From positions 1 through 27,313 of the forward strand of contig JAPZAN010000254.1 of the NCBI GenBank assembly GCA_027460605.1: a stretch of DNA of 27,313 nt, in the 5' to 3' direction. The translations under genes were made by a program, and so were the position numbers. The notes below the pieces were generated by a model, which was given only the letters and a program-made list of their open reading frames with translations, was not told the DNA's origin and searched no databases. This document shows positions 8,644 through 16,190 of the stretch, in pieces. The stretch's first letter is position 1; every line of letters begins with the position of its first letter. Source of the DNA: Candidatus Methanoperedens sp. Its GTDB lineage: Archaea > Halobacteriota > Methanosarcinia > Methanosarcinales > Methanoperedenaceae.

Positions 8644-11136
8644 TCACCGATAGCCATGATTCCACCATTTTCTAAACTTTTTATAAAATATAAAATTTTT
8701 AATTGGATAAAATAAGCCTAATAAAAAACTATCCTGTCGTGAGTTAAACAACTCTAAGATTTTCTTCACATTCACTGGACAAGGATAATCTTTGCTGTGC
8801 GAGTTGTGTATCTGCATAGCCCTTTCAAAGTGTTCTTTAGCTCCCTTTATGTCACCTTCTTTTAGTAGAAGAAAACCTAAGTTGCAAGAGAGTTTAGCAA
8901 TCTCAGGATGATCTGGGTCATAAACTTTTTCTAGGATCTTTAGTGCCCTCTCGAAATTGACCTTAGCTCCTTTCGGATCGCCGATATCCAGAAGGGCACA
9001 TCCGAGGTTATTGAGGCTTGTTGTAATATTAATATTGTCCGGCCCATAAAAAGCCTCATCGATCTTAATAGCTTTTTCATAATGTTCCACTGCTGCTTTT
9101 GGTTCTCCTTGATCATGAAGAACTGTGCCAATGTTATTAAGGCGTATTGCAAAGTACGGATGGCCTATGTCATAAGAAGCCTTATCAATCTTAATAGCTT
9201 TTTCATAATGTTCCTTTGCTGCTTCTAGTTTTCCTTGATTACGAAGAACTGTGCCAATGTTATTAAGGCGTATTGCAACTTTGGAATCATTTTGATGAAT
9301 AAACTCATCAATTTTGAGAGCCCGTTCGAAATGTTCTTTAGCGGCCGTTAATTCATTCATCTCAAATAAGACTCGGCCAAGACCATCTTCACAAATTGCA
9401 ATATGAGGGTGTTTTTTCGGGTCGTAAAAAGGTTCGTAAATCTTCAGAGCCTTCTCGTAATGTTCCTTGGCCGCTTTCAGTTCGCCTAGATCTCGCAGTA
9501 CGCGACCGAGATTCTCAAGGCAGATTGCAACACGGTGATGTTTTTCGCCATAAAAGTTTTCAGCAAGTTTCAGAGCTTTTTCATGCAACTCTTTTGCCTT
9601 TTTTAAATCGCTTATTTCACGCAAATAAGAGCCAGCTTGATTCAGAATATTCGATGTTAATCCTGGTGCCACTTCAAGAATTTCGGCATGCTTAGATGCG
9701 GCTAAAGCGTGAGGGAGGAGCCGAGAGCAATCCAGCCATGTTTGCATATAGATACTTTCGGGATCATCACTTTTTATTGGGAAAGCATTGGAAATGATAC
9801 GCAAAGCTGTCTCAGTCCAAATATTTTTATCCCTCTCTTCTAAGTTGTCTCGGACAACTGTTTGAACCAGGCGATGGATTGATAAAGCGTTATTGGAAAC
9901 GGTCAGGAGAGAATAACGCCTAAGGGCTTTTATAGCCTCGTTTATCTCCAAGTCGGTTGCTGCAACAGCGATTGAATCAGGAAAATACTTTTTTTCATCG
10001 CTGAAAAGTTTTAGAGGGATATCATCTGGAGCAAAAAAGGCGCAGAGATTCAATAGGTTGGCAGCATTTGGCTCTTTTGCACGAATCTGATCTATGGCTA
10101 AGTTCCAAGTTGTATCTATTTTGTCCTTATACTCTGGAGGAGATCTTTGGTTACGCCAGAGTTCTTCATGCTTAGATTGGAAAAGCTCTGTATATTTGGT
10201 TAGAGGTACCTTAGTTTCTTTGATATATGCTCCCGCCTGCTCTAGAGCCAGAGGGAGATCACCCAGATCCTCGGCAAGCTTATTTGCGTCCTCCTTTTCA
10301 CTCAATTCTGTGCGTTTGAGAAGAAAGTCAATCGACTCGGCTCGAGAAAGCACATCGATCGATAGCAGTTTGTTAACATAATCCCACGTTTGGTTGCGGG
10401 AGGTAATAATTACATGTCCTGCATTTCCTTGAGGTAGATAATTTATAAGGTCTTCCTGCTTCTGAGCATTATCGAAAATGAGGAGCCAGCCAGAGTTATG
10501 TTCCAGCCAACGTCTAACAGCTTTAATGACGACGCTTTGATCGGTATGACCTTTCACAGGCAACTTTAGCTCATCAGCAAGACCAGCATAATCACTTGCT
10601 AAAGTCTCCCACATTTCAGAGTGTACCCACCAAATGATTTTGTAATTTGCTCTGTTCTTATAATAATATTCGATTGCAAGCTGAGTCTTACCCACTCCTC
10701 CAAGTCCACATATAGCCAATTTACGTGTGTCTGATTGACTCGAATTAAGCATCGATTGAATCTCTGTTAAGTAAGTCTCGCGTCCGAAAAAGTTAGGATT
10801 GCGATGATGAGAGATGTTCGATAATACATCATGGTGTTCTGGATTCTGGGGTTCTGGAGGAATACCCTTTTTTCCGATCTTAGGAAACCTTGCCTTTTTA
10901 AATATAATTAATCCACAAATAATTATAAATATTATTACAATTAATCCAGTTATTATATCCAATGTTCCAAATATAATTAATCCAGAAATAATTATAAATA
11001 CAATTATAATTAATCCAGTTATTATATTTAATGTTTCAGATATTTTCAGTGCATAGTAGATACTGGCCAAACAAATACTAATAAACCCCAAAACTCTTAT
11101 TATTATATCCTGACTGTTATTCTGACCAATATCCAT
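8644..11136 (-). CDS. Transmembrane NB-ARC/TPR STAND NTPase (candidate immune sensor)
   Basis: An 830-residue protein in three parts. (1) The N terminus (11-80) holds three hydrophobic helices, two of them a tandem 23-residue duplication. (2) An NB-ARC ATPase follows a FFGRE entry motif (117-121): Walker A GLGGVGKT (144-151), Walker B LLIFDN (218-223), sensor-like VIITSRN (242-248), GLPL-like GDLPLALEQAG (292-302), then a winged-helix part with HRLVQ (421-425) in the MHD position. (3) About seven 42-residue kinesin-light-chain-type TPRs (about 510-800) form the sensor surface. STAND ATPases of this shape switch on oligomerisation when a ligand binds the repeats; many prokaryotic ones are antiphage. 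A membrane N terminus as effector is inference. AT-rich composition and flanking repeat and IS relics suggest acquisition. Confidence 0.88.
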   Translation of the reverse strand: MDIGQNNSQDIIIRVLGFISICLASIYYALKISETLNIITGLIIIVFIIISGLIIFGTLDIITGLIVIIFIIICGLIIFKKARFPKIGKKGIPPEPQNPEHHDVLSNISHHRNPNFFGRETYLTEIQSMLNSSQSDTRKLAICGLGGVGKTQLAIEYYYKNRANYKIIWWVHSEMWETLASDYAGLADELKLPVKGHTDQSVVIKAVRRWLEHNSGWLLIFDNAQKQEDLINYLPQGNAGHVIITSRNQTWDYVNKLLSIDVLSRAESIDFLLKRTELSEKEDANKLAEDLGDLPLALEQAGAYIKETKVPLTKYTELFQSKHEELWRNQRSPPEYKDKIDTTWNLAIDQIRAKEPNAANLLNLCAFFAPDDIPLKLFSDEKKYFPDSIAVAATDLEINEAIKALRRYSLLTVSNNALSIHRLVQTVVRDNLEERDKNIWTETALRIISNAFPIKSDDPESIYMQTWLDCSRLLPHALAASKHAEILEVAPGLTSNILNQAGSYLREISDLKKAKELHEKALKLAENFYGEKHHRVAICLENLGRVLRDLGELKAAKEHYEKALKIYEPFYDPKKHPHIAICEDGLGRVLFEMNELTAAKEHFERALKIDEFIHQNDSKVAIRLNNIGTVLRNQGKLEAAKEHYEKAIKIDKASYDIGHPYFAIRLNNIGTVLHDQGEPKAAVEHYEKAIKIDEAFYGPDNINITTSLNNLGCALLDIGDPKGAKVNFERALKILEKVYDPDHPEIAKLSCNLGFLLLKEGDIKGAKEHFERAMQIHNSHSKDYPCPVNVKKILELFNSRQDSFLLGLFYPIKNFIFYKKFRKWWNHGYR
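9064..9290 (-). repeat. Near-identical tandem TPR-coding repeats, 126 bp period
   Basis: Within the STAND gene, the segments beginning at 9064 and 9190 are nearly identical in DNA (CTTAATAGCTTTTTCATAAT and onward, then GAACTGTGCCAATGTTATTA in both). The period is 126 bp, one 42-residue TPR. Conservation of silent positions points to recent duplication or gene conversion in the sensor region. Confidence 0.85.
10901..11038 (-). repeat. Tandem 69 bp duplication encoding a membrane helix
   Basis: Two adjacent 69 bp units (10901-10969 and 10970-11038) share AATATAATTAATCCA and AATCCAGTTATTATAT words. They encode the paired 23-residue segments NIITGLIIIVFIIISGLIIF and DIITGLIVIIFIIICGLIIF at the N terminus of the STAND protein. 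Each unit is one transmembrane span. Confidence 0.9.
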
Positions 11137-11400
11137 TAATAACCTTAACGCATTTATGTCTTAAAAATGTACCCACGATCTGAACTTCGAGACAATATTT
11201 CACTATGCATAGCGATTTAATGACCGCTATCATACGCATATCGAAATTACACTTGCGCGTGCAAATTAGAATTATACTAAAAAATCTTCAGATGAATTAT
11301 AAATCCAGCTACACTTGCAATTGTTAAAATTACAGCTCCTAAGATTCCAGTAAAAAGGTAATAATATTGTTAGCATATTTATTGGAATGTGAACAAATGG

Positions 11401-11694
11401 CTATAAGTTGGCCAAATAATTAAGTCCAAGCCCTATTATACCAATTATTATTAAAATTATTAATAAAGAAGGTCCTTCACTGGATCCAGAATAATTAATA
11501 CCTTCACTTCCAGAATAATTATAAGATCCATAAGGTCCAAATTTATAATCTCTTATTCCTAAATCGCGTCCGCCATCACAATTAATTTTTGGCATATTTA
11601 GCCCTCCCTCTGTGATTATAAGATATCCATAAGGTCCAAATTTATAATCTCTCACTCCTCCCTTGCATCCACCATCATAATTATTTTTTGGCAT
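11401..11694 (-). CDS. Small internally duplicated membrane protein, unknown
   Basis: About 97 residues. The N-terminal part contains two copies of a Gly/Tyr-rich unit (MPKNNYDGG...RDYKFGPYG and MPKINCDGG...RDYKFGPYG), then NYSGS/EGINYSGSSEG repeats, and ends in one hydrophobic helix (LLIILIIIGIIGLGL). The DNA period is 99 bp, and both units carry a GAGGG-type ribosome-binding site and the ATG of MPK. The ancestral gene may therefore begin at the second Met (11595). An in-frame ATG at 11721 is less likely. No family is recognised. It lies 264 bp upstream of the STAND gene on the same strand, in the same AT-rich composition, and may be co-inherited with it. Confidence 0.55.
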   Translation of the reverse strand: MPKNNYDGGCKGGVRDYKFGPYGYLIITEGGLNMPKINCDGGRDLGIRDYKFGPYGSYNYSGSEGINYSGSSEGPSLLIILIIIGIIGLGLNYLANL

Positions 11695-12085
11695 ATTTAG
11701 TCCGCCCTCTGTGTTATGCATTTTGTGAAATACTTTTTTTGTTTAAACAAGAATAGGTATTGTATCAATTAAAGTTTTCGGTCAGCGGTCAGCAGTCAAC
11801 CAATGGCCGAGCTAATTCCATACAAAACCCTCTCTATAGTTATATACGTGCCCAATTTTTGGTACCACGATTGTTGCACTATAAGATGCTCTTATTGATG
11901 CACGAGACCGCTGTTGGATGCAGTCACAAACCCCGTACTTAAGGACGAGGCCTGTATAGCGTTTTTTGCATGGTGTATATCCTGTGTTTCAATATATTTG
12001 CTTACAACCTCCCACCCATTCCCCACACTACCATGAAAGCAGCTCGGCGCCCAGAGATGGTCTCCACACCATTCCCCGAAGATAC
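11695..12085. other. 391 bp gap with decayed insertion sequence
   Basis: The left half (11695-11880) shows only the AT-rich upstream region of the small membrane protein and a short GGTCAGC direct repeat near 11780. The right half is the IS200-type relic described separately, which abuts the stop codon of the polyprenol kinase-like gene at 12086. Confidence 0.6.
11921..12084 (-). pseudogene. Relic of IS200-type transposase (tnpA 3' part plus right end)
   Basis: The segment aligns with the complete element at 16501-16665. On the minus strand it still encodes DHLWAPSCFHGSVGNGWEVV and SKYIETQDIHHAKNAI, the C-terminal TnpA part with the catalytic tyrosine of KYIETQ, then the right-end hairpin CCTCGTCCTTAAGTACGGGG. 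The N-terminal two thirds, including the HUH motif, are gone. The flank just outside (CTTATTGATGCACGAGACCG) is similar to the flank of the intact copy. Confidence 0.88.
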
Positions 12086-12640
12086 CTAAATAAAAATTGC
12101 ATACCGCACCACAACCATCGCCGCCAGCGCCGCATACGGAACTGCGATATTATCATGCTTATTTACGGCGCCTGCCAGCATCCCGAAAGCGCCCCCGATA
12201 AGCGCTATCCAGCCTGCGAAATAAAAGCCCGATAACGACGCTGCAACAAATCCCGACAGCGTGCCTTCCCATGATTTGTTCTTATTGAAAGAAAAGCGAT
12301 GCTTCCCATATCTTCTGCCAACAACTCCTGCAACGCCATCCCCGGCAGCAAGAACTGCAATTGCTACATAACATATTTTTTCATCGATGAAAAACGAAAT
12401 ATAAAGAAGCGAAAGAACGGATATGAAATACGACAGGGGCTCGATGGAAAAACCTTTTAATTCATTTTCCCTGTAAACCATGGAAAGAATATGCGGAGGA
12501 ATTTTTTGTTTCAGGGCTTCAAGCATAAGATAAACAGCAAAACCCGATAATACCAGAGCTATCGTCTGGTTCTTTCCGATGACGGCGGCGATTACCGGTA
12601 TTAAGACCCCGCCGATATGTATTACCTTTCGCAATTGCAT
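12086..12640 (-). CDS. Polyprenol/dolichol kinase-like membrane CTP transferase
   Basis: A 184-residue integral membrane protein with about six helices. The signature region is ALAAGDGVAGVVGRRYGKHR followed by NKSWEGTLSGF (about 97-131). This is the CTP-binding motif of the SEC59/DGK1/VTE5 family of CTP-dependent lipid kinases, related to phosphatidate cytidylyltransferases. In archaea the substrate may be dolichol or a related polyprenol used for lipid-linked glycans, but it cannot be told from sequence. It is the last gene of the cdc6-histone-rnc cluster, 33 nt after the RNase III-like gene. Its 3' end abuts an IS relic. Confidence 0.8.
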   Translation of the reverse strand: MQLRKVIHIGGVLIPVIAAVIGKNQTIALVLSGFAVYLMLEALKQKIPPHILSMVYRENELKGFSIEPLSYFISVLSLLYISFFIDEKICYVAIAVLAAGDGVAGVVGRRYGKHRFSFNKNKSWEGTLSGFVAASLSGFYFAGWIALIGGAFGMLAGAVNKHDNIAVPYAALAAMVVVRYAIFI

Positions 12641-12673
12641 GATGATATTTTATCCTGTTGCGCAATCAAACCA

Positions 12674-13117
12674 TTAAATCCCGAACCATTTGATAATGGT
12701 TTCTTTTGAAGCATCATAACCTCCGTCGAGAAAAATAGCGCCGATTATGGCTTCAAGCGTTTCAGCAAGGACGTACTGCTTTTCGTCCGCTTTCTGTTTT
12801 TTCTCCCCGATGCCCAGTCTGATAGAAGAGCCAATTCCGAGTTCCCGGCTGATTTTTGCAAGCCCCTCTTCACTTTCAAGCTCCATTTTCCTGTTTGTGA
12901 TATCTTCCCTCGTTTTATATCCTGATTCTATTAGCCAGTCAACCAATACTGTTTTCAGGACAGCGTCGCCCAGAGTCCGGTAAATTTCCTGGTCTTCACA
13001 TTCCAGATTTTGCTGCTTTAGCTCATTTGCATAGGCTTTCCTTGTAAGGGCGCGCTCCAATAAACTCTTATTAGAAAAAGTATAGCCGAGCGCCTCTTCA
13101 ATTGTCATTCTATCCAC
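12674..13117 (-). CDS. rnc: RNase III-like protein, catalytic domain only, altered active site
   Basis: A 147-residue single RNase III domain without a dsRNA-binding domain. The signature helix reads QEIYRTLGDAVL (43-54). Against the usual ERLEFLGD, the first Glu (E44) and the Asp (D51) are kept, but the second Glu position is R47. The C-terminal acidic pair reads AETLEA (E119, E122), where E. coli has ADTVEA, so one Asp is replaced by Glu. Dimerisation and fold should be intact; metal binding may be changed. It lies between the histone gene and a lipid kinase-like gene. RNase III is uncommon in archaea, so the family placement is sound but activity is open. Confidence 0.82.
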   Translation of the reverse strand: MDRMTIEEALGYTFSNKSLLERALTRKAYANELKQQNLECEDQEIYRTLGDAVLKTVLVDWLIESGYKTREDITNRKMELESEEGLAKISRELGIGSSIRLGIGEKKQKADEKQYVLAETLEAIIGAIFLDGGYDASKETIIKWFGI

Positions 13118-13169
13118 GCTGAATCAGGTGGTGTATCTCTTGATTTCGGAATTGCTCATATCTGGTAGC

Positions 13170-13403
13170 TTAAACCGATTTCTTTATCCTCGTAACTGCA
13201 AGCCTTATGTCCTCTTCCTTCACCGTAGTCCGCTTTGCATGTTTTGCCAGTGTTATGGCTTCACGGGATATTTCAATCCCATACTCTTCAAGAACCTTTG
13301 CAAGCTCAACGCCTGCGTCTTCTGCTACCCTGTCTGCTCCTGCTTTTCTGATAATGCGCTCAACCGGCGCAAGTGGAAGTATCGGTGGTATTTGTATGGT
13401 CAT
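13170..13403 (-). CDS. Archaeal histone
   Basis: A 77-residue single histone fold without tails: LPLAPVERIIRKAGADRVAE (helix 1 and loop), a long central helix GVELAKVLEEYGIEISREAI, and the last helix with TTVKEEDIRLAVTRI. It packages DNA as dimers and longer superhelices like HMf and the Methanosarcina histone. It is somewhat longer than HMf through the N-terminal MTIQIPPI. GGGTGA 6 nt upstream of ATG is a ribosome site, and a TATATATA box A lies within 13452-13465, giving it its own promoter inside the cdc6 cluster. Confidence 0.95.
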   Translation of the reverse strand: MTIQIPPILPLAPVERIIRKAGADRVAEDAGVELAKVLEEYGIEISREAITLAKHAKRTTVKEEDIRLAVTRIKKSV

Positions 13404-13439
13404 TTATTTTCACCCATGAATTAAAATTTACAATCAATT

Positions 13440-13470
13440 AAATTGGAATAACGGTATATATAGTTTTTTG
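13440..13470 (-). promoter_or_regulatory. Histone gene promoter (box A)
   Basis: In the 85 bp between cdc6 and the histone gene the minus strand reads AAAAAACTATATATACCG, a strong archaeal TATA box about 50 nt ahead of the start codon. The histone gene can therefore be transcribed separately from cdc6. Confidence 0.6.
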
Positions 13471-13488
13471 AAACAAGAAATTGAAATT

Positions 13489-14595
13489 TTAAAGCCTTGT
13501 TTTTACTTCGTCCGGCGAATAACGAAGCGTAACCACCCTGCTTCTCCCGCGCGCACCCTTGCCCGTAAAATCAGCGTCTATAAGCTTGATAGAGCCAAGC
13601 TTGTTTAGGAGTTCATAGAAACGCGTGTATCCGAGGGCGGTCTTTTCATGGAATTTCTCATAAAGCTCGCCTGAATTGGTAAGCGGTGAATTTACTATCA
13701 AACCGAGGAGTATCTTTTCCTCTTTTTTCAATGCCCGCATGACGTAGGAAAGATGTACAAGCCGCGATTTTTCATAGGCGGATTCCACGTCTTGGATGGC
13801 GATTGTTTTGCTTGCCCGCCGCTCGGCATTAAGACCTGCGCGTTTTAAGAGGTCAATCCCCACACGAAGGTCACCGAGCGTAAACGTATGTTCTGTAATA
13901 CTCTCAAGAACGCTATCATCAAGCACGTTGGGATAAAATCCAAGCTTTGCACGATTTGAAAGAATATCCTTTATTTCATCGTATGAATACCTGGGGAATT
14001 TTACCTCTTCTGGCAGGAAAACCGATTCAACCTTCGGGTCAAGAATATGCGGAACCCCGGTGTCGCTCAGTATTGCAATAACACCCATCCGCGCCCCCGG
14101 ATGCATTTCATGCGCCCGCAGGAGTGAATAAAGCACCTCATTTACCTCGTTCTCGTAGAAAAGATAATTCATGTCGTCAAGAGCCACTACAAGCACTTTT
14201 TCACGCTCGGCAAGATGTTTTGCAACTTCGCCGAATATCTTTTTGAAGGAAACGCCGGACGCGGGCGGGGCATATCCGATGAGTTTTTTGAAAATCTGGG
14301 AGAAAACCGCATACCTCGTGGAATTTACCTGGCAGTTCACAAGTATCGGAATGACCCTTGGCGTGTGTTTCTCTATTTCCTCAAAAATCTTAAGCACAGC
14401 CGTGGTTTTACCAGTACCCGGCGCGCCAACGCACAGGCTATTAAGAGAACGCCCGCCGCTTAACGCCGGACGTATGCCGTACATCAGTGATTGCATCTGC
14501 GTATCCCTGTGGTTAAAATGCTCTGGGATATGGTCAAGCTCGAAAAGCTCGCTGTCTTTGAATAAAGTCTGGTCCCAGGATAAGAGGTCTTTCAT
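13489..14595 (-). CDS. cdc6: Orc1/Cdc6 replication initiator
   Basis: A 368-residue AAA+ ATPase: Walker A GAPGTGKT (58-65), Walker B VVALDD (D140/D141), sensor regions (IAILSDTG), the lid domain (FTLGDLRVGIDLLKRAG), and a C-terminal winged helix (about 290-368) that binds origin repeats. It marks origins and loads MCM. The upstream 156 bp carry an AAGTGA...TCACTT inverted repeat right next to the start codon, so autoregulation or a nearby origin is plausible. Archaeal origins often lie beside cdc6. No clear ORB set could be read by eye. Confidence 0.94.
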   Translation of the reverse strand: MKDLLSWDQTLFKDSELFELDHIPEHFNHRDTQMQSLMYGIRPALSGGRSLNSLCVGAPGTGKTTAVLKIFEEIEKHTPRVIPILVNCQVNSTRYAVFSQIFKKLIGYAPPASGVSFKKIFGEVAKHLAEREKVLVVALDDMNYLFYENEVNEVLYSLLRAHEMHPGARMGVIAILSDTGVPHILDPKVESVFLPEEVKFPRYSYDEIKDILSNRAKLGFYPNVLDDSVLESITEHTFTLGDLRVGIDLLKRAGLNAERRASKTIAIQDVESAYEKSRLVHLSYVMRALKKEEKILLGLIVNSPLTNSGELYEKFHEKTALGYTRFYELLNKLGSIKLIDADFTGKGARGRSRVVTLRYSPDEVKTRL

Positions 14596-14616
14596 AAAGT
14601 GATATTACTTTCACTT
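14596..14616. promoter_or_regulatory. Inverted repeat at the cdc6 start
   Basis: AAGTGA (14597-14602) and TCACTT (14611-14616) are perfect inverted half-sites with an 8 bp spacer, a few bases upstream of the cdc6 ATG. The position fits an autoregulatory operator. It is not a recognised origin recognition box. Confidence 0.4.
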
Positions 14617-14713
14617 AGCTGTAAATAAGGTTTCCTGAGCTGTCAGGATTTTTCGATGAGCGGATTTCATGCCAGGGAAAATTATAAATCTATTGGAAAC
14701 TATGGAAAAATAG

Positions 14714-14735
14714 CAAAGGAATTGGTAATCCTTTG
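14714..14735 (+). promoter_or_regulatory. Leader hairpin upstream of the Cys/Pro-rich gene
   Basis: CAAAGGA (14714-14720) and TCCTTTG (14729-14735) form a 7 bp stem with an 8 nt loop between the box A and the GGGAGG ribosome site. It would be in the 5' leader of the transcript. Its role is unknown. Confidence 0.35.
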
Positions 14736-14751
14736 GTAAAGGGAGGAAAAA

Positions 14752-15126
14752 ATGGCAGTACTTATTGAATTACTTATTGTATTGACTATAATTATTATAT
14801 TGATTTTGATTCTAATACCCCTCATCGCAAGATGGCTCTGGCCCCCACCCCCTCCGCCGTGCGGATTAATAAGACGTACGGTGCTGCCGGATTATTGTCC
14901 CGGCAACGGCATTTGTCCTCCGGGACAAACCTGTGTGGCAACGGGCACCCGGCCATATCCCGCATGGATGGGAGGTTGGGCTCCATCAACCCAGGCAACT
15001 GCATGCGCCTGCGTTCCTGTTCCGCCACCACCGGGAGGCGTTGCACCACCAGGTGGCGGCAGTGCAACCGCTCCCGGAAGCATAGCACCCGTTACAGGCA
15101 GCAGCACCACCGAAAGGCCTAGGTAA
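14752..15126 (+). CDS. Small membrane-anchored Cys/Pro/Gly-rich protein, unknown
   Basis: A 124-residue protein. A long N-terminal hydrophobic helix (4-27) is followed by WPPPPPP, a cysteine-rich module (CPGNGICPPGQTC ... CAC, about residues 49-86) and a Pro/Gly/Ser/Thr-rich tail. The module resembles short disulfide-stabilised 'CPxGQTC...CxC' repeats seen on secreted prokaryotic proteins. No function can be named. The start is secured by GGGAGG 9 nt upstream and a box A (AATTATAAATCT) near 14680. The tail is more GC-rich than its surroundings because of Pro/Gly codons. Confidence 0.7.
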   Translation: MAVLIELLIVLTIIIILILILIPLIARWLWPPPPPPCGLIRRTVLPDYCPGNGICPPGQTCVATGTRPYPAWMGGWAPSTQATACACVPVPPPPGGVAPPGGGSATAPGSIAPVTGSSTTERPR

Positions 15127-15237
15127 TAAGCGTCATCATAACTTGATTCAGGACGGTGATTATCAGGTTGATGAGTTGAAAAGCAGGCATATTTTGCCTA
15201 AAGATTTAAATCGTATCAAAGCAATTCATAATGCTAC

Positions 15238-15558
15238 ATGGCAAAAACGAATGACAAGTACCTCTATTCTGAGACCGCTGCCGTGCAGGACCTTTACACC
15301 CGGAGGATAACACAATTATCCCCTTCTGTGAAACTCGTTTTCAAAGTGCTTGAATACAGGGGGCTCATGACTCAAAAAGAACTTGTTGCCGAAAGTTACC
15401 TTCCGCCGCGCACGGTGCGATATGCACTCTCAAGGTTAAAAAAAGAAGGCATACTTGAAGAGCGTCTCTATTATAAGGATGCCCGCCAGTGTCTCTATGG
15501 TGTGAAAAGCCCCCAGCAAGATGAGTTATTATCAAATTTCGCATGCGGAATAGTATAG
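15238..15558 (+). CDS. Winged-helix transcription regulator (MarR/TrmB-like)
   Basis: A 106-residue protein. The central winged helix reads SVKLVFKVLEYRGLMTQKEL, then a recognition helix around LPPRTVRYALSRLKKEGILE (about 55-75) and a wing with YYKDARQCLYGV. It is one of the many small archaeal wHTH proteins and the ligand is unknown. An AT-rich box (GATTTAAATC) lies about 30 nt upstream. It sits 30 nt before the site-2 protease gene on the same strand, which suggests co-transcription. Confidence 0.82.
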   Translation: MAKTNDKYLYSETAAVQDLYTRRITQLSPSVKLVFKVLEYRGLMTQKELVAESYLPPRTVRYALSRLKKEGILEERLYYKDARQCLYGVKSPQQDELLSNFACGIV

Positions 15559-15588
15559 TTTATATTTAATCAGATTAACTTTGAGCGC

Positions 15589-16185
15589 ATGGACAGGGCC
15601 AGTTTCAGGGAGATAATACATCTTGTTGCTTCTTTACTTGTGCTGACTATCGCATTTTCATATCCCAGTACTGGCATGGAAGCGCTTGCGATAGCTGCTA
15701 TTGGAGTTGGTTCCGGGTTCCTCCTGCATGAACTTGCCCATAAATTCACAGCCCAGAGATACGGATATGTGGCAGATTACGAGGCAAGTCCAATGGGGCT
15801 TCTCATGGCAATCGGTCTTTCAGTTCTCACAAAAGGGGATTTTGTATTTGCAGCCCCCGGCGCCGTCATGATTCGCGGCAAATGGATTCACACCGCATAC
15901 GAAGACATGTACAGCGAGCCGGCAAAGGAATTCGCATACATATCTATTTCCGGGGCGGTTGTCAATCTGGCGCTTGCAGTATTATTTTATACAGCTTCGC
16001 TCTTCGTAGGTCAATCAGGTTTAGCGTATGCGGTCCTGAGTAAAAGCGCCTTTATCAATGTTTTTCTTGCAGGGTTTAACATGATACCTTTCGGACCGCT
16101 TGACGGCGCCAAAGTATGGCGATATAACCCAGTATTATGGGGACTCGTAGGGATTCCTGCGATAATCCTCTTTTTCATTATATAA
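15589..16185 (+). CDS. Site-2 protease family (M50) membrane metalloprotease
   Basis: A 198-residue protein with about six hydrophobic segments. The zinc motif H47-E-L-A-H51 lies within a membrane helix (GSGFLLHELAHKFTAQRYG), and the third ligand is D172 in FGPLDGAKVW. This is the compact group of archaeal S2P-like proteases, without PDZ or CBS domains. S2Ps cut within the membrane, often to release regulators; the substrate here is unknown. The adjacent wHTH regulator is a possible functional partner, but it has no membrane anchor. Confidence 0.9.
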   Translation: MDRASFREIIHLVASLLVLTIAFSYPSTGMEALAIAAIGVGSGFLLHELAHKFTAQRYGYVADYEASPMGLLMAIGLSVLTKGDFVFAAPGAVMIRGKWIHTAYEDMYSEPAKEFAYISISGAVVNLALAVLFYTASLFVGQSGLAYAVLSKSAFINVFLAGFNMIPFGPLDGAKVWRYNPVLWGLVGIPAIILFFII

Positions 16186-16190
16186 TACGC

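Noticed and set aside
9064..9800. Regular repeats that could look like a CRISPR array
   Set aside because: The period is 126 bp, in frame, and encodes TPRs; there are no short conserved repeats with unique spacers.
11277..11366. Short minus-strand open stretch encoding a hydrophobic helix (TGILGAVILTIASVAGFIIH)
   Set aside because: No start codon or ribosome site, and a stop directly upstream. It may be a remnant of a small membrane protein, but support is too weak.
14596..14751. Replication origin beside cdc6
   Set aside because: The location is typical, but I could not find repeated origin recognition boxes by eye; only one inverted repeat is clear.
14832..15122. Alternative frames on both strands over the Cys/Pro-rich gene
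   Set aside because: They arise from GC-rich Pro/Gly codons; only the frame with GGGAGG and an N-terminal helix is plausible.
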